Source of the DNA: Omphiscola glabra
Taxonomy: Eukaryota; Mollusca; Gastropoda; Lymnaeidae
Length of the DNA stretch: 64,000 nucleotides
NCBI GenBank assembly: GCA_964017045.1
Contig: OZ024798.1
Coordinates: 32,416,347 to 32,480,346 of the forward strand
Reading direction: 5' to 3'
This document shows positions 1-12,478 of the stretch, one piece after another. Within the stretch, counting starts at the first letter, position 1. Every line of letters begins with the position of its first letter. Position numbers and translations under genes: made by a program. The notes beneath the pieces were generated by a model, which was not told where the DNA came from, searched no databases, and saw nothing but the letters and a program-made list of their open reading frames with translations.

Positions 1-1150
1 TTATGTCATTGCAAAGGTCCCCCACAGACTTAGCCAGCGGGGTGCTGGGGCAAGTTCGGGTGAACCCGTCGTTAATTTTGGACTATACTACCAAAATGGT
101 TGCTAAACATTTCAAAACAATACTAAAAACAATATTAGAATATAGAAATACATCGAACATGTTTTTATAGCCAACAATGACCGAAACGGCTGTTGCTTGA
201 TTGGCAACGCACCGCTTGACGTAGCTGGAACTGGTATATGCTTGATGTATGCCTCAAAGTATTTTGTTGTTAGGAGAATAAAAATCCTTATGAACTCGGA
301 GCATAAAAAAATCATCTCTGTGATCTGGCATCACCCAAAGGTTGGTTTTTTTTTTCACATCGGGGATGAGACATGGAATAATAAAACTGCTCAACTTTCC
401 CATTCGTTCCGTTGTGCAATTTGCAGCCATGTACATTCAATGACACCCAGTTACTCCTCAACCCGATTACTCCCCATAACACCGATGCCCTGGTAAGCCA
501 ATTCCTTTACAGAACCAAATATACAATCTCCCAAGCCGTGATAAACTTGTTGATCATGCCTGTCCCGTGTGCTCAATGAGTTGTGTGTGAGCTCCCGGCT
601 CCATCCAACTAAAGAAGGGTACGTCTCACACTCCACTTGAATCACGTGTGATCCTTCTCTAAAACCAGACAAGATTAAAGTCTAAGCCATCCAACCCAAC
701 CTCACACGACCTCTTAACAAACAATCCCATTTTTAACGGGGAAACCTCTCAGCAAACAAGAAGACGTAGGTAAACATGGAGAGAATCTATTAAAACATTT
801 CAACCTCCCTAATATCCCGTTGCCCCTTAGAGACCGGATGTTTATTTTTCTCTAAAACCCATTCGCTCTATCTCCGGGGCATTAGATTGACCTTCTCCTC
901 TTATATTTGGCTCGATGACCTACTGAAATAGACTTAAGCCACTTATCTGATGAGGGAGGACTTAACTCCACCTTAGATAAGCCACTGGATTTCCCCCCCC
1001 CCCTCATATTGTTTCACCCTGAATAGAAATAGTGATTGAAAATAACAGATGACAAATGGACGATCAGTCTCAGGAACATTTTCAAGAGTGCCGTAGTCAT
1101 TCCTTTAGGAAAATCAAGTTTTTCGTTTGGAAAATAAACTAGTCTTTAGG
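1..1150. other. Unassigned non-coding DNA
   Basis: No recognisable gene, RNA or transposon. Short open frames on both strands (for example the minus-strand frame across 451-672) show no family resemblance, no clear splice signals and no repeat structure. A poly(C) run sits near 986-1002. Confidence 0.5.
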
Positions 1151-1157
1151 CCTTTTT

Positions 1158-1250
1158 TAGTATTAATTTATAGAGTTAGTTAGTATTAATTTATAGAGTT
1201 AGTTAGTATTAATTTATACATTTAGTTAGTATTAATTTATAGGGCTAGTT
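1158..1250. repeat. Short tandem repeat, 23-bp unit, about 4 copies
   Basis: The unit contains TTAGTATTAATTTATAGAG and repeats four times with light decay in the last copies. AT-rich and non-coding. The DNA from here to about 2480 holds no supported gene, only AT-rich sequence and poly(G)/poly(T) runs. Confidence 0.85.
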
Positions 1251-2496
1251 AGCATGAATTGGACTACAATTGAAAACAAATATACTATTGATTACAATAA
1301 CAAAACAAATATTTTATTAATCCCAGAATATAATGATTGAAAAAAAAAATTCGATATGAATAGGTTTCACAATGCACCACTGTGGATGATGATGAGGCAT
1401 ACTCATCATTCACCATATGTCTTTATTTTATAAATATTTTAATTTCTGAAACCTTAGCTTGGATATTTGTAAAACATGTTTTGCTTGTTTGCAACGGAAC
1501 ATTCCGAACTCTATAGCATAGGTCCCAATAATTACAAGGAAAGTGTGGAAAAAATTTGAAAGATATTCATGACAAATATTATGTAATTTTAACCCGTGTA
1601 AAATTAAAAAAAAACCCAGTTCAGGACTGTAACACGAAACACATGCTCCTGATAAATAAAAAAAAGTTACGGCAGTGAAGAAGTACATGTTAACAACACC
1701 GGAAGTTCAACAGGAATATCAGCTAGAAGAAAGGGGCGTGGGCGAATTATTCATCTTACATCGGTACATAGTGATTCTAATGCTAGGAACCAGGGGCGTC
1801 TACACGGGAGGGGGATGGGTTGGTGGAGATGTTTTTTATAATCTCAGAAATGGGGGACGACACCCCCTCCAATTTGCCCCCACCCCTTTTTTTTTTTCGA
1901 GCCGGGTTTTGAATTTATCTTTTCCCTAGGGATTGAACTCTAAATAAAAAATTTGGAAGCAACTCAAGTTTGACCGCAAAGAAATCGCGACATCATGTTT
2001 TTTTTGTTAAAATAAGGTAAGAACTAGAAATAAAAATAAATTATAGGCCTTCTAGATTAACTTTTTTTGAACTAGTTCTTGATAGGATAATTTAATTTTC
2101 TGAAAAAAAAATGAAAGAAGTATTGAAATATTATCAAAATTGTTATCGTTTATCAGCAATATCTTTATTGAACAGATAATATGTTCTAATAATGTTTTCA
2201 TTGTAATTTTAATTTGTTGTGTTACTCATATTCATAGTAAACTCACGAATTAAATACTACCGGTATGCAGAATTGACCAAGGTCCGGAGAAGGGGGCTGG
2301 CTCCCACCGTTGTGGGGGGGGGGGAATAAACGACCCTGATAGGAACCCACCCGATGAGCGCTCGTCTCTCGTCTTAAAAATGATCTAAATTCCTTGTAGC
2401 TTTTTGCATAAGATTTTTGTCATGGTATAAAGCGCAATCTTTCATTGGAGAACGCAATTTTAACTAAATGACTTTTTCAAGCACTTTTATGGACAA

Positions 2497-2650
2497 AAGT
2501 CCATAGCAAGAGTACCAGAGTCATTGGACAAGAGTACAAAGTCCATATACAAGATACCTGAATCCATGGGCAAGAGTACAAAGTCCATGGACAAGAGTAC
2601 CTGAATCCATGGACAAGAGTACCTGAATCCATGGACAAGAGTACCTGAGG
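2497..2650. repeat. Minisatellite, 21-22 bp unit, about 7 copies
   Basis: The core is CCATGGACAAGAGTACCTGA with point variants; each full unit carries an NcoI-like CCATGG. The mixture of 21- and 22-bp units means that frames crossing it are not conserved, so I do not read it as coding. From 2650 to 3900 I see no gene; 3398-3412 is a short (CAC)n run and there is a poly(C) run near 3608. Confidence 0.85.
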
Positions 2651-3908
2651 TCAATTTTCTCCATAAGATACACGCACTCTTCATTCGATTCCGACAACTC
2701 ACACGTTGAGAAGAGGAACATTAGAGACTTATACACGTGACATGGGCTCAATGCCATTGCACATTTTGATAAACATTGGTAGAAATGATTATGTGGCAGC
2801 TGTTTTGTTTCGTTTTTTTTTTAACTTTGGATAAACGTCAACATTGATGTTGTGACGTTTGGGGGGGGGGAGGGGGAGGGTTAGACGTTTGGCGGTGCTC
2901 TCCAATCAATGAACGTCGGAAAAAAACGAACCAAATCTGCACTTTAAATAATGACGACACCGTTTGCGCACTTTAACCAAAAGAAAACAATCAGAGTTGA
3001 TGAAATCTGTTGACAAGACGGGCAGCCATAACAAACATAGATGAGTCGACAACACGCGGCATTGGTTGGAACATCAGGTGAAAGTACATTGGGTCATTCC
3101 CCTTTTGATGTCGAAAGGACTGTTACAGATTTATGGAAAAAAAATGTAATAACTAACATGGCATTAGATTTAATTGATGATTACATTCTAGGATCTTTAG
3201 TACATGTTAAGATATCAACCACACTTAGTTTCTAACCATTTTACCTGTTTAAAAGGACACACGTTCTTGGAGACGAGAACAGATGACATTTAAAAAAAAA
3301 AATACATTTCAAATTTAATTTGTTTCGTGTCTCTGAAATATTGCAAGTAAGGGACTAATTGGACGAAACCGTTAAAAAAAACACCAAACACCACCACCAC
3401 CACCACCACCAAAACAACGGTTCCTTCACCCATGTTACCGGTGGTGACATTAAATAATTTAACAAACAGTTCGCTGCTCTAACTCCTTTTATTCTAGGGC
3501 GGGTAATAAAGCTTCACCACTCTAACTTATCCGGTAAAAATATGACTTGTACACTTTCTGAAAAAGTCATTATTAACTCGTGACGTCACAGACTTACGGT
3601 GAACAAACCCCCCCCCCCCCCTCCCAAACAACGATAAATTCGCCCACCTTAACAGTGGTGGCATTTTAATGATGTAACAACAGGTTCGCTGCTACTCTAA
3701 CTTCACGGCCAATTATAACTATACCATTAAACGATCTAGGCCAGCTAACGATGATTTTACGAACTCATGAATTACAATTAATACTTAAATAAGTACAATA
3801 CAAGAAATACTATAAACTTTAATATCTTTAAAATAAAACTATATTAAATAAAACATGAAAAACAACTGTTTTTTTTAAAGAAAAAGATATTGCCATAATT
3901 TAACAATC

Positions 3909-4196
3909 GGTTGGTCGAGCTCCACGAAAAAGACACGCTTAGGCCCATTAGTATACAGTATGCATACACTGGACTGATACGTTAAATACATATAAAAAAA
4001 AGAAGAAAACAGAAAAGAAAAGATTGTCGACGTGTCATGATTCTCCTCCCATGGTTGGTCGAGCTCCACGAAAAAGACACGCTTAGGCCCATTAGTATAC
4101 AGTATGCATACACTGGACTGATACGTTAAATACATATAAAAAAAAGAAGAAAACAGAAAAGAAAAGATTGTCGACGTGTCATGATTCTCCTCCCAT
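3909..4196. repeat. Exact 144-bp tandem duplication
   Basis: Positions 3909-4052 and 4053-4196 are identical by eye, starting GGTTGGTCGAGCTCC and ending CTCCTCCCAT. Because 144 is divisible by three, a minus-strand open frame (4270 to 3875, 131 codons) carries a 48-residue segment twice. Nothing in that frame looks like a known protein; it is rich in Phe, Ser and Tyr. The duplication is probably recent because no substitutions have accumulated. The protein reading is doubtful. Confidence 0.9.
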
Positions 4197-4199
4197 GGG

Positions 4200-4938
4200 C
4201 CTAGATCAATCACTGCAGTTATAAATGTTGTATCGGTCAGTGTGGACTCTCTCCACGGATGGGCTGGCACGCCGGCTCTGGAGACTCCTAGCTAATTAAT
4301 GAGGACCACCGGCACATCCCTGCATTTATTGTCTTCTCGCATTAAACGAGAACGAGGCGGCATCACGCATGCGCAGACCAGACCGAGTTTCCTGGAAATA
4401 ATTGCTATCATTTAGTGCACAGGAAGTCTCGGCCTCGCGCTTGAAATCTCTCAAATTGTTGCACTTATTTTCAAACACATAATTCACCGCTTTTTTTGGG
4501 GGGAGGCTTTTAAGAAAATAAAGAAAGAACTTGTTTCCGTTTTGATAGCAGGATCATTGAACTGCACTGGTCTTTTTTTTATGTCATATTCGGTTAAATG
4601 GGGGCTGCTGAGTCTGAAAATTTTACATCAAAAAGAATAAAAATCAATTTTAAAAAAAATTAAAAAAGTAATTCAAACATCAGTGGTTTAAACATCATTT
4701 ATTTAAACACAATTAATTTAAACACCATTAATGCAAACATCTGTGGCTTAAATAAACATTAGTGGTTTTAACATCACAATAATATATAATTATTTACATA
4801 TATAAATGTTTACACTAAAATTATCTTGATGTTCAAAAGTCGAAACCTATTGATGGAAATGTTCGGGTAGCGTAAATATTATCCATTCATAAAGCATCAC
4901 GTGTGGAAGGGACTGCGACTAAGCTCTTTAGGCATAGT
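4200..4938. other. Unassigned non-coding DNA
   Basis: AT-rich sequence, including runs of 'ATTTAAACATCA'-like motifs near 4680-4790 that look like a decayed simple repeat. No gene signal. Confidence 0.4.
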
Positions 4939-5131
4939 CAGGGCCGGATTTACAGGCAGACCGACCAGGCCGTGGCCTAGGGGCCCTGCGAAATGAGGGG
5001 CCCCTAAATCGGGAGGAGTGAATAAAAAAAAATGTTTGAATTAAAAAACTTAGCAATATTTTTCATTTTTCAAAATGGGGCCTCAAATTTTTGTCGGCCA
5101 AGGGCCCCTAAAAATTGTAAATCCGGCCCTG
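4939..5131. mobile_element. hAT-like MITE (CAGGGCCGG family), 193 bp
   Basis: The termini are CAGGGCCGGATTTACA and its inverse TGTAAATCCGGCCCTG (TGTAAATCCGGCCCTG ends at 5131), giving 15 bp or more of terminal inverted repeat. The flanks GGCATAGT (left) and GACGTAGT (right) match at 6 of 8 bases, as expected of an old 8-bp hAT target-site duplication. There is no coding capacity. A second element with CAGGGCCGG-type termini lies at 61393-61578. Confidence 0.75.
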
Positions 5132-5639
5132 GACGTAGTCGTAGATGCCATTATCAATAGTATAATAGATTTCGAGCCCCGTGGTACTAGGCTGACTATC
5201 GAGTCATACAGCTGTTTGTTTTCTGAAAACTTTAAGCTTGAACTTTTCTACTGTTGTCATCTTTTAGGGAGATTAGACCTTTTTTTATTTGATAGGGCTA
5301 AAAATATAAATATAATGTTTTGTGATTGAGTTGGACTTTTACAGTGTCTCGACGGCCAGGCAATAGGGATGGTCTTACAGCTGGCTATAGGTTGAGAAAT
5401 GTTAGTCCATAAAGTAAATTTATTTTTTATCTAAAAAACAACAACAAATAATTAAACCCATTTGCTCGGGTCGAAAGCCGAAGATTATAGTGATACAAGA
5501 TTAATAAAGTCTGCTTATTAAATATACAGACAAACAAAGGATGAATAGTGATCGAGAATACGAACCAACTAGGTATCTACATCAGGATCCCACGCTACCT
5601 GATAAAGTAAAATAGGGCGGGTTACGGTGGGAGGGATAC

Positions 5640-5841
5640 TTGAAAAGGAGGCCAAAAGGACAGAGGAGTGAAGAGGGTGCATCACCGAAACATCAGAGGA
5701 AAACGGCCCAAAGGCAGACCCAGGCTTAGATGGATGGATGATGTGGAAAAAGATCTACAGCACCTGGGAATCCAAACATGGAAAAGAAAAGCTTCAGTTA
5801 GGTCTGAGTGGAAGGAAGTGGTGAGGAAGGCCAAGCCCTAG
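5640..5841 (+). pseudogene. Non-LTR retrotransposon (RTE-like) C-terminal remnant
   Basis: The frame 5698-5841 reads uninterrupted to a TAG stop. It contains the basic GKRPKGRPRLRWMDDVEKDL signature followed by WKRKA and SEWKEVVRKAKP, the typical C-terminal tail after the reverse-transcriptase domain of many animal non-LTR elements. The preceding stretch (from about 5640) continues the similarity but appears shifted in frame. The rest of the element is absent, so this is a 5'-truncated dead copy. A related tail occurs at 19878-20070. Confidence 0.75.
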
Positions 5842-6025
5842 ATGGGATGTAGCGCCTCGCCTCAGGGAGGGATGGATGCATGGACTAAGTGGAAGGAAAT
5901 GGTGAGCAGGCCAAAGCCCTACATGGGCTGAAGAGCCTCACGGAGGGATGTATGAATGGATGGAGGCATGGATGTATGGATGCAGAAATGGGTGGATGGA
6001 TCGATTGATGGATGGATGGATGCTT
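5842..6025 (+). repeat. Partial tail duplication and (ATGG)n run
   Basis: Just after the retrotransposon stop, 5883-5945 repeats a diverged copy of the last residues (TKWKEMV then a proline/lysine run and a stop). It then passes into an imperfect GGATGGAT simple repeat to about 6025. This fits the simple-repeat 3' tail of a non-LTR element. Confidence 0.65.
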
Positions 6026-6535
6026 ATTAAATATAAAAACTTTAAAAAATTTGACTCACCATTTCTCCTCATTCGAAAATACATTTCTTTAATTTATGCA
6101 AATTTATGATGAATTAACGGTTTAACTGACGTAAAATTTTAACAAACAATTCTTACATTGAAATATTGAAATTTTGAAGTTTTGTTGTGGAAAATTAACA
6201 GTATCTAAAACTCACAACATGAATTAAACAAGCAGAGCATCTCATTGGATGAAGAGCTTGATTTAGACTTTTCTTGAAGAAGTTAAAAGGGAATCGTTAT
6301 TGTCAGCTCCGGTTGGACCAGTTTGGATTGGATTAATATAACTGGTCTTATCATAAGCAATCTCGTGTTTTTTGGCTGCCGTCGTTGTTGTTTTCTTTGT
6401 CTGAGAAGAAGTGAATCTGATTCACGATACACCATTTGTCTAATCAACTAAATTAGCTAAGAATATGAGACAGAGACCCTCCAGATATAGAAGTCAATGA
6501 ATTTTTATTAAAACAATTTAGTTCTGTGCCATTTG
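6026..6535. other. Unassigned non-coding DNA
   Basis: AT-rich, with no gene, RNA or transposon termini that I can recognise. Confidence 0.4.
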
Positions 6536-6539
6536 CATG

Positions 6540-6598
6540 TAGACACACACAAACACACGCACGCGCACACAAACACACACACACACACACACACACAA
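6540..6598. repeat. (CA)n microsatellite
   Basis: An ACAC run with occasional GC interruptions (ACGCACGCGC). No gene is seen between it and 6918. Confidence 0.95.
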
Positions 6599-6917
6599 TC
6601 AAACTAGATTATTTCCCTCATGTACCGGAATGCCCTCCGATTGACACCGAAAATTTGGCTAAACGTGTATCAGGGATCTCGCCTCCATCCACCCGCCCTC
6701 GTCTTACAAAGTCCCTTAAAAATGAAATACAAGAACTCATGGATAAGATTTTTCTTAAACATTGAAATATCCGATATCTTAGTGCACTATAAAAAGAAGT
6801 TACTAAAACCGATAAAACTTATTTGAATGAAAATATCACAAAAACATTATTAAACGTACAGAAAAAGGATATATTGTCAATGTGAATCATCTTTACGCAA
6901 GGCCCCCCCCCTCTCCC

Positions 6918-7360
6918 CCTACCAACACAACCCTCTACCAGCACAACCTTCTACCAGCACAACCCTCTACCAGCACAACCCTCTACCAGCACAACCCTCT
7001 ACCAGCACAACCCCTTACCAACACGAACCTCTTCCAGCACAACCCTCTAATAACACAAACCTCTACCAGCACAACCCTCTACCAACACAACCCACTACCA
7101 GCACAAACCACTATCAACACAACCCACTACTAGCACAACCCTCTACCAACACAACCCTCTACCAACACAACCCACTACCAACACAACCCACTACCAGCAC
7201 AAACCCCTACCAGCACAAACCACTACCAACACAACCCACTACCAACACAACCCACTACCAGCACAACACTCTACCAACACAACCCACTACCAACACAACC
7301 CACTACCAGCACAACCCACTACCAACACAACCCACTACCAGCACAACACTCTACCAGCAG
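6918..7360. repeat. Minisatellite, 16-bp unit, about 27 copies
   Basis: The unit is CTCTACCAGCACAACC with CACTACCAACACAACC variants. The variants alternate in blocks, suggesting local re-amplification of pairs. Cytosine-rich on the plus strand. A 16-bp unit shifts frame each copy; no coding role is inferred. Confidence 0.95.
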
Positions 7361-7710
7361 CCCGAACAATCCATCAGATTCGATCCCGGGCTACTTGTAA
7401 CCTTAACCAGACTTCATGCCATCATTCCCAGAATTTTCACAGTTTGAATTTTTTGTGTCTATCCAGACCTGGCATCAATGTTTACAGAAGCAGTTGTCGA
7501 CAACACATCCATTTTTTGACAGCAGTCGGATAGAGATAAATTGTAAAAAGTATTGCGCTGTCACAGGGTAATGGATTGTGTCCATTAACGGATTTACCTA
7601 TAACCTAAATAAATTGCAGCTAAGGGCCTCTTCATATGCCGGCTATATATTTTGACAAATTTCTTGGACCAGCTGATGTATATTTAAAACAGTAGGGGGC
7701 CTTGTAGGGG
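7361..7710. other. Unassigned non-coding DNA
   Basis: Unique sequence between two arrays with no gene signal. Confidence 0.4.
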
Positions 7711-8335
7711 GCCTAATCAGATTGTACGGTAGTGTAATGTGGCAGAGTAGTGGAGTGCGATAGATTGTACTGCAGTGTAATGTGGCAGAGTAGTGGAGTG
7801 CGTCAGATTGTACTATAGAGTAATGTGACAGTATAATGGAGTGCGTCAGATTGTACTATAGAGTAATGTGGCAGTATAATGGAGTGCGTCAGATTGTACT
7901 GTAGTGTAATGTGGCAGTATAATGGAGTCAGTCAGACTGTACTGTAGAATAATGTGGCAGTATAATGAAGTACGTCAGATTGTACGGTAGTGTAATGTGG
8001 CAGTATAATGGAGTGCGTCAGATTGTACTGTAGTGTAATGTGGCAGTATAATGGAGTCAGTCAGACTGTACTGTAGAATAATGTGGCAGTATAATGAAGT
8101 GGGTCAGATTGTACGGTAGTATAATGTAGCAGTATAATGGAGTGCGTCAGATTGTACTGTAGTGTAATGTGGCAGTATAATGGAGTCAGTCAGACTGTAC
8201 TGTAGAATAATGTGGCAGTATAATGAAGTACGTCAGATTGTACTGTAGATTAATGTGGCAGTATAGTGGAGTGCGTCAGATTGCACTGTATAGATATGAC
8301 AGTTAAATGGAGGGCGTCAGATTGTACTGTAGTGA
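7711..8335. repeat. Minisatellite, 43-bp unit with 3-unit higher-order repeat
   Basis: The core is TGTAATGTGGCAGTATAATG. About 14 copies. Variants at the ends of the unit (GGAGTGCG, GGAGTCAG, GAAGTACG) recur in the same order, so the array has a 129-bp period in its centre (about 7845-8232). Confidence 0.9.
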
Positions 8336-8502
8336 AGTGCTCAGCAAAACTCTTTCCTTTCACGGCACACCACCTGGCACTCGCTAGAATTTTCGACACA
8401 CCACAAATAAAAACAATAAAAATATAGCATTTTTTGCTTGTTTTCCTGAAAATCAACATTACCTATGCAATTCAATATCCCATGAAGCTTCGCTAAGACC
8501 GC

Positions 8503-10890
8503 TAACACGGCCATGCCTAAGATCCCTAACATTCTACAGCACACTGATTAGCCTAAGATCTCTAACATTCTACAACACACTGTCTAGCCTTAAGATCTCT
8601 AACATTCTACAACACACTGCCTAGCCTAGGATCCCTAACATTCTACAACACACTGCCTAGCCTAAGATCTCTAACATTCTACAACACACTGCCTAGCCTA
8701 AGATCTCTAACATTCTACAACACACTGCCTAGCCTAAGATCTCTTACATTCTACAACACACTGCCTAGCCTAAGATCTCTAAGATTCTACAACACACTGC
8801 CTAGCCTAAGATCTCTAACATTCTACAGCACACTGCCTAGCCTAAGATCTCTAACATTCTACAACACACTGCCTAGCCTAAGATCTCTAACATTCTACAA
8901 CACACTGCCTAGCCTAAGATCTCTAACATTCTACAACACACTGCCTAGCCTAAGATCTCTAAAATTCTACAACACACTGCCTAGCCTAAGATATCTAACA
9001 TTCTACAACACACTGCCTAGCCTAAGATCTCTAACATTCTACAACACACTGCCTAGCCTAAGATCTCTAACATTCTACAACACACTGCCAAGCCTAAGAT
9101 ATCTAACATTCTACAACACACTGCCTAGCCTAAGATCTCTTACATTCTACAACACACTGCCTAGCCTAAGATCTCTAACATTCTACAACACACTGCCTAG
9201 CCTAAGATATCTAACATTCTACAACACACTGCCTAGCCTAAGATCTCTTACATTCTACAACACACTGCCTAGCCTAAGATCTCTAACATTCTACAACACA
9301 CTGCCTAGCCTAAGATCTCTAACATTCTACAACACACTGCCAAGCCTAAGATATCTAACATTCTACAACACACTGCCTAGCCTAAGATCTCTTACATTTA
9401 ACAACACACTGCCTAGCCTAAGATATCTAACATTCTACAACACACTGCCTAGCCTAAGATATCTAACATTCTACAACACACTGCCTAGCCTAAGATCTCT
9501 TACATTCTACAACACACTGCCTAGCCTAAGATCTCTAACATTCTACAACACACTGCCTAGCCTAAGATCTCTAACATTCTACAACACACTGCCTAGCCTA
9601 AGATCCCTAACATTCTACAGCACACTGCCTAGCCTAAGATCTCTAACATTCTACAACACACTGCCTAGCCTAAGATCCCTAACATTCTACAACACACTGC
9701 CTAGCCTAAGATCTCTAACATTCTACAACACACTGCCTAGTCTAAGATATCTAACATTCTACAACACACTGCCTAGTCTAAGATCTCTAACATTCTACAA
9801 CACACTGCCTAGTCTAAGATCTCTAACATTCTACAACACACTGCCTAGTCTAAGATATCTAACATTCTACAACACACTGCCTAGCCTAAGATCTCTAACA
9901 TTCTACAACACACTGCCTAGCCTAAGATCCCTAACATTCTACAACACACTGCCTAGCCTAAGATCCCTAACATTCTACAACACACTGCCTAGGCTAAGAT
10001 CTCTAACATTCTACAACACACTGCCTAGCCTAAGATCCCTAACATTCTACAACACACTGCCTAGCCTAAGATCTCTAACATTCTACAACACACTGCCTAG
10101 CCTAAGATCTCTAACATTCTACAACACACTGCCTAGCCTAAGATCTCTAACATTCTACAACACACTGCCTAGCCTAAGATCTCTAACATTCTACAACACA
10201 CTGATTAGCCTAAGATCTCTAACATTCTACAACACACGGCCTAGCCTAAGATCTCTAACATTCTACAACACACTGATTAGCCTAAGATCTCTAACATTCT
10301 ACAACACACTGCCTAGCCTAAGATCCCTAACATTCTACAACACACTGATTAGCCTAAGATCTCTAACATTCTACAACACACTGCCTAGCCTAAGATCCCT
10401 AACATTCTACAACACACTGCCTAGCCTAAGATCCCTAACATTCTACAACACACTGCCTAGCCTAAGATCTCTAACATTCTACAACACACTGCCTAGCCTA
10501 AGATCTCTAACATTCTACAACACACTGCCTAGCCTAAGATCCCTAACATTCTACAACACACTGCCTAGCCTAAGATCTCTAACATTCTACAACACACTGC
10601 CTAGTCTAAGATCTCTAACATTCTACAACACACTGCCTAGCCTAAGATCTCAAACATTCTACAACACACTGCCTAGTCTAAGATCTCTAACATTCTACAA
10701 CACACTGCCTAGCCTAAGATCTCTAACATTCTACAACACACTGCCTAGCCTAAGATCCCTAACATTCTACAACACACTGCCTAGCCTAAGATCCCTAACA
10801 TTCTACAACACACTGCCTAGCCTAAGATCCCTAACATTCTACAACATACGGCCTAGCCTAAGATCCCAAACATTTAACAACACACTGCCT
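8503..10890. repeat. Satellite-scale array, 36-bp unit, about 66 copies (2.4 kb)
   Basis: Each unit contains GCCTAGCCTAAGATCTCTAA followed by a CATTCTACAACACACT segment; many copies carry an AGATCT (BglII) site. Variants (AGATCCCTAAC, AGATATCTAAC, CTGATTAGC) form local clusters, as in repeated unequal exchange. Both edges decay: the first copies (8503-8570) and the last (10840-10890) are the most diverged. This is the largest array in the window. Confidence 0.97.
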
Positions 10891-11365
10891 AGGCAAAAAT
10901 ACCTTAATACAAATCTGGTATCGGATCCTTTTCTGTCTTCTCCGTGTTATCTGATTGTCACAGCTATAAATAGAACCACTAATGGGAGACAAGTAATATG
11001 GTTCATATTTCTTGTGTAATATGCAGAGTGTTGGGACTTGTGAGGACATGGCCAATCTGAGTTTTTGGTTGAATAATGGGAGTTTGTTTGGGAATGGAGA
11101 CAAGAATGAACAGAGACTATTGACGTATCAAAATTTATATTTTGTTGATAACATTATCGATAAAGAAAAAAAAAAAGAAATATTATTTTACGTTAACGTT
11201 TAAAAGTAATTGAAATTCGTGTTATATAATTACAGGTATCTTCAGATTTTATGAACTTATTTATTTTTTGTGAATGTCGATATCAAAGCTAATCACTGTC
11301 TGAAGCACATCACCTCGGATATTATTTATGACGAAATTTTATATTGACGCAGTGAGAGGGTTTTA
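10891..11365. other. Unassigned spacer between arrays
   Basis: Unique AT-rich DNA with no recognisable gene. Confidence 0.4.
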
Positions 11366-11368
11366 TGC

Positions 11369-12313
11369 AATATATCCATCTTCTCTGTGGAAATACGCCA
11401 TATTCATCTTCTCTGTGGAAGTACGCCATATCGATCTTCTCTGTGGAAGTACGCCATATTCATCTTCTCTGTGGAAATACACCATATCCATCTTCTCTGT
11501 GGAAGTACGCCATATCCATCTTCTCTGTGGAAGTACGCCATATCCATCTTCTCTGTGGAAGTACGCCATATTCATCTTCTCTGTGGAAGTACGCCATGTT
11601 CATCTTCTCTGTGGAAGTACGCCATATTCATCTTCTCTGTGGAAGTACGCCATATCCATCTTCTCTGTGGAAGTACGCCATATCCATCTTCTCTGTGGAA
11701 GTACGCCATAACCATCTTCTCTGTGGAAGTACGCCATATTCATCTTCTCTGTGGAAATATGCCATATTCATCTTCTCTGTGGAAATACGCCATATCCATC
11801 TTCTCTGTGGAAGTACGCCATATCCATCTTCTCTGTGGAAGTACGCCATATCCATCTTCTCTGTGGAAGTAAGCCATATCCATCTTCTCTGTGGAAGTAC
11901 GCCATATTCATCTTCTCTGTGGAAATACGCCATATCCATCTTCTCTGTGGAAGTACGCCATATCCATCTTCTCTGTGGAAGTACGCCATATCCATCTTCT
12001 CTGTGGAAGTACGCCATATCCATCTTCTCTCTGGAAGTACGCCATATTCATCTTCTCTGTGGAAGTACGCCATATTCATCTTCTCTGTGGAAGTATGCCA
12101 TATCCATCTTCTCTGTGGAAGTACGCCATATCCATCTTCTCTGTGGAAGTATGCCATATTCATCTTCTCTGTGGAAGTACGCCATATCCATCTTCTCTGT
12201 GGAAGTACGCCATATCCATCTTCTCTGTGGAAGTATGCCATATCCATCTTCTCTGTGGAAGTATGCTATAGCCATCTTCTCTGTGGAAGTACGCCATATC
12301 CATCTTCTCTGTA
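11369..12313. repeat. Minisatellite, 28-bp unit, about 34 copies
   Basis: The unit is CATCTTCTCTGTGGAAGTAC followed by GCCATATC. Since 28 is not divisible by three, three units make an 84-bp frame cycle, and the unit lacks stops in several frames of both strands. This produces long, overlapping open frames (up to 322 codons on the plus strand, 11365-12333) encoding 28-residue repeats with SVEVRHIHLLCGSTPY. I treat them as an artefact of stop-free units rather than genes: the frames overlap each other on both strands and show no start context or similarity. Confidence 0.95.
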
Positions 12314-12478
12314 AAAGTAAGCAGGTCTGTTAATCGGTACATCTCTGAAGTTCTTTTGGATGATTTTGTTTGCAGAGAGTCGAGGATTTGGTCGAGCCAG
12401 TTTAATATCAACTGAGCATGGTATGCATTCTTACTTCAGTGCAATGAAGTAGATTAGGTAAGCTGCTTGGCTTGTCGT

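Noticed and set aside
8503..10890. Regularly spaced repeats resembling a CRISPR array
   Set aside because: Units are contiguous 36-bp copies with no unique spacers, there are no cas genes, and the surrounding DNA is clearly eukaryotic.
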